From SZUA-230 sp964581095 (GTDB taxonomy: Bacteria > Bacteroidota > Bacteroidia > Cytophagales > Cyclobacteriaceae), in contig CAZONK010000188.1 of the NCBI GenBank assembly GCA_964581095.1, positions 1 to 6,622 on the forward strand: a DNA stretch of 6,622 bases, written 5' to 3'. The notes beneath the pieces are model-generated. The model worked only from the letters and a program-made list of their open reading frames with translations. It was not told where the DNA came from and did no database searches. The first letter of the stretch is position 1. Each line of letters opens with the position of its first letter. This document shows, piece by piece, positions 6,153 through 6,622 of the stretch. The translations under genes and the position numbers were made by a program.

Positions 6153-6622
6153 TGCTCCGGTTACTTAAAATAGACCTGTTAAAAAATAAAAGTTATAAGG
6201 CATTCATTATTTTGGTTGCACTGTACTTTATATCACTGGGTGCCACAACTGCAAGCGGGATGGAATTCCTGAAATGGCTGCAAAGATTGGGGGCTGATTT
6301 TGATGGGTTTGACATTATGCGGGTTCCGTTATACCATTTCCCTGATATCTGGCATAATCTATCTTATGTAGGAACATTTTTCAAGTTTGTCCTTAGCATC
6401 GTGGTTATAATTAGCATTACCAACGAATACTCTTTCAAAACTGTAAGGCAAAATATAATTGATGGATTTGATAGAAAGGATTTCCTGACTTCAAAAATTC
6501 TGACAATTGCGCTGCTTTCTTTATCCGCAACCGTCTTTCTATTTCTGATTGGACTTATTACAGGATTAATTTATACACCTCCCGAAGACATGCGTTTTAT
6601 TTTCAAGGATATTGAATTTATC
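6152..6622 (+). CDS. ABC-2 type transporter permease (3' partial)
   Basis: A frame opens at ATG 6152 (TAATG junction with the ATPase stop) and stays open to the last base, giving 157 residues. It starts MLRLLKIDLLKNKSYKAF, the basic amphipathic entry seen in ABC-2 permeases. A first membrane helix covers about residues 17-34, a second about 72-92 and a third about 118-142. Between helices 2 and 3, NEYSFKTVRQNIIDGFDRKDFL (91-112) matches the ABC-2 pattern in which a conserved Arg-Gln-Asn-Ile segment precedes a coupling-helix-like turn. The protein should be the membrane partner of the BcrA-like ATPase. About 100 or more C-terminal residues, with the remaining helices, lie beyond the window. 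Confidence 0.88.
   Translation, partial: MLRLLKIDLLKNKSYKAFIILVALYFISLGATTASGMEFLKWLQRLGADFDGFDIMRVPLYHFPDIWHNLSYVGTFFKFVLSIVVIISITNEYSFKTVRQNIIDGFDRKDFLTSKILTIALLSLSATVFLFLIGLITGLIYTPPEDMRFIFKDIEFI

Noticed and set aside
1..6622. tRNA, rRNA, CRISPR array, insertion sequence or attachment site
   Set aside because: No cloverleaf, spaced repeats, transposase motifs or terminal repeats with target duplications were seen.

Overview
The window is a plus-strand, AT-rich stretch of a Bacteroidota genome. The assignment rests on four things: Bacteroidota-style ECF sigma/anti-sigma genes, the TGTAAC/CGTCTC promoter typical of such cassettes, weak or absent Shine-Dalgarno sequences, and secreted proteins whose predicted mature ends start with Gln (the 'Q-rule' of this phylum). 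The order or genus cannot be fixed from the sequence alone. All supported genes are on the + strand; minus-strand frames are shadows.

Region 1 (1-1217) is the 3' two-thirds of an M61-family zinc metallopeptidase with a C-terminal PDZ domain; its N-terminus lies outside the window. Region 2 (1309-2421) is a complete polytopic membrane protein of the YkvI type (COG3949, distant LeuT/APC-fold relative). It probably starts at a TTG, just behind a possible 18-codon leader ORF.

Region 3 (about 2463 to the window end) looks like one regulatory/export operon. A predicted ECF-type promoter sits almost on top of the start codon of an ECF sigma factor. An overlapping single-pass membrane protein, the likely anti-sigma factor, follows. 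Then come three diverged tandem paralogues of the secreted DUF4252 family, a BcrA-like ABC ATPase and an ABC-2 type permease cut by the window end. Sigma/anti-sigma, DUF4252-3/ATPase and ATPase/permease all overlap, which supports co-transcription. A strong 17-bp inverted repeat lies between the second and third DUF4252 genes and could set the ratio of upstream to downstream expression.

Working model (inference): the membrane anti-sigma factor senses an envelope signal and releases the sigma factor. The sigma factor then drives its own operon, which supplies periplasmic or surface DUF4252 proteins and a BcrA-type exporter. This would be an envelope-stress or toxic-compound response module. 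No substrate or signal is evident from the sequence.
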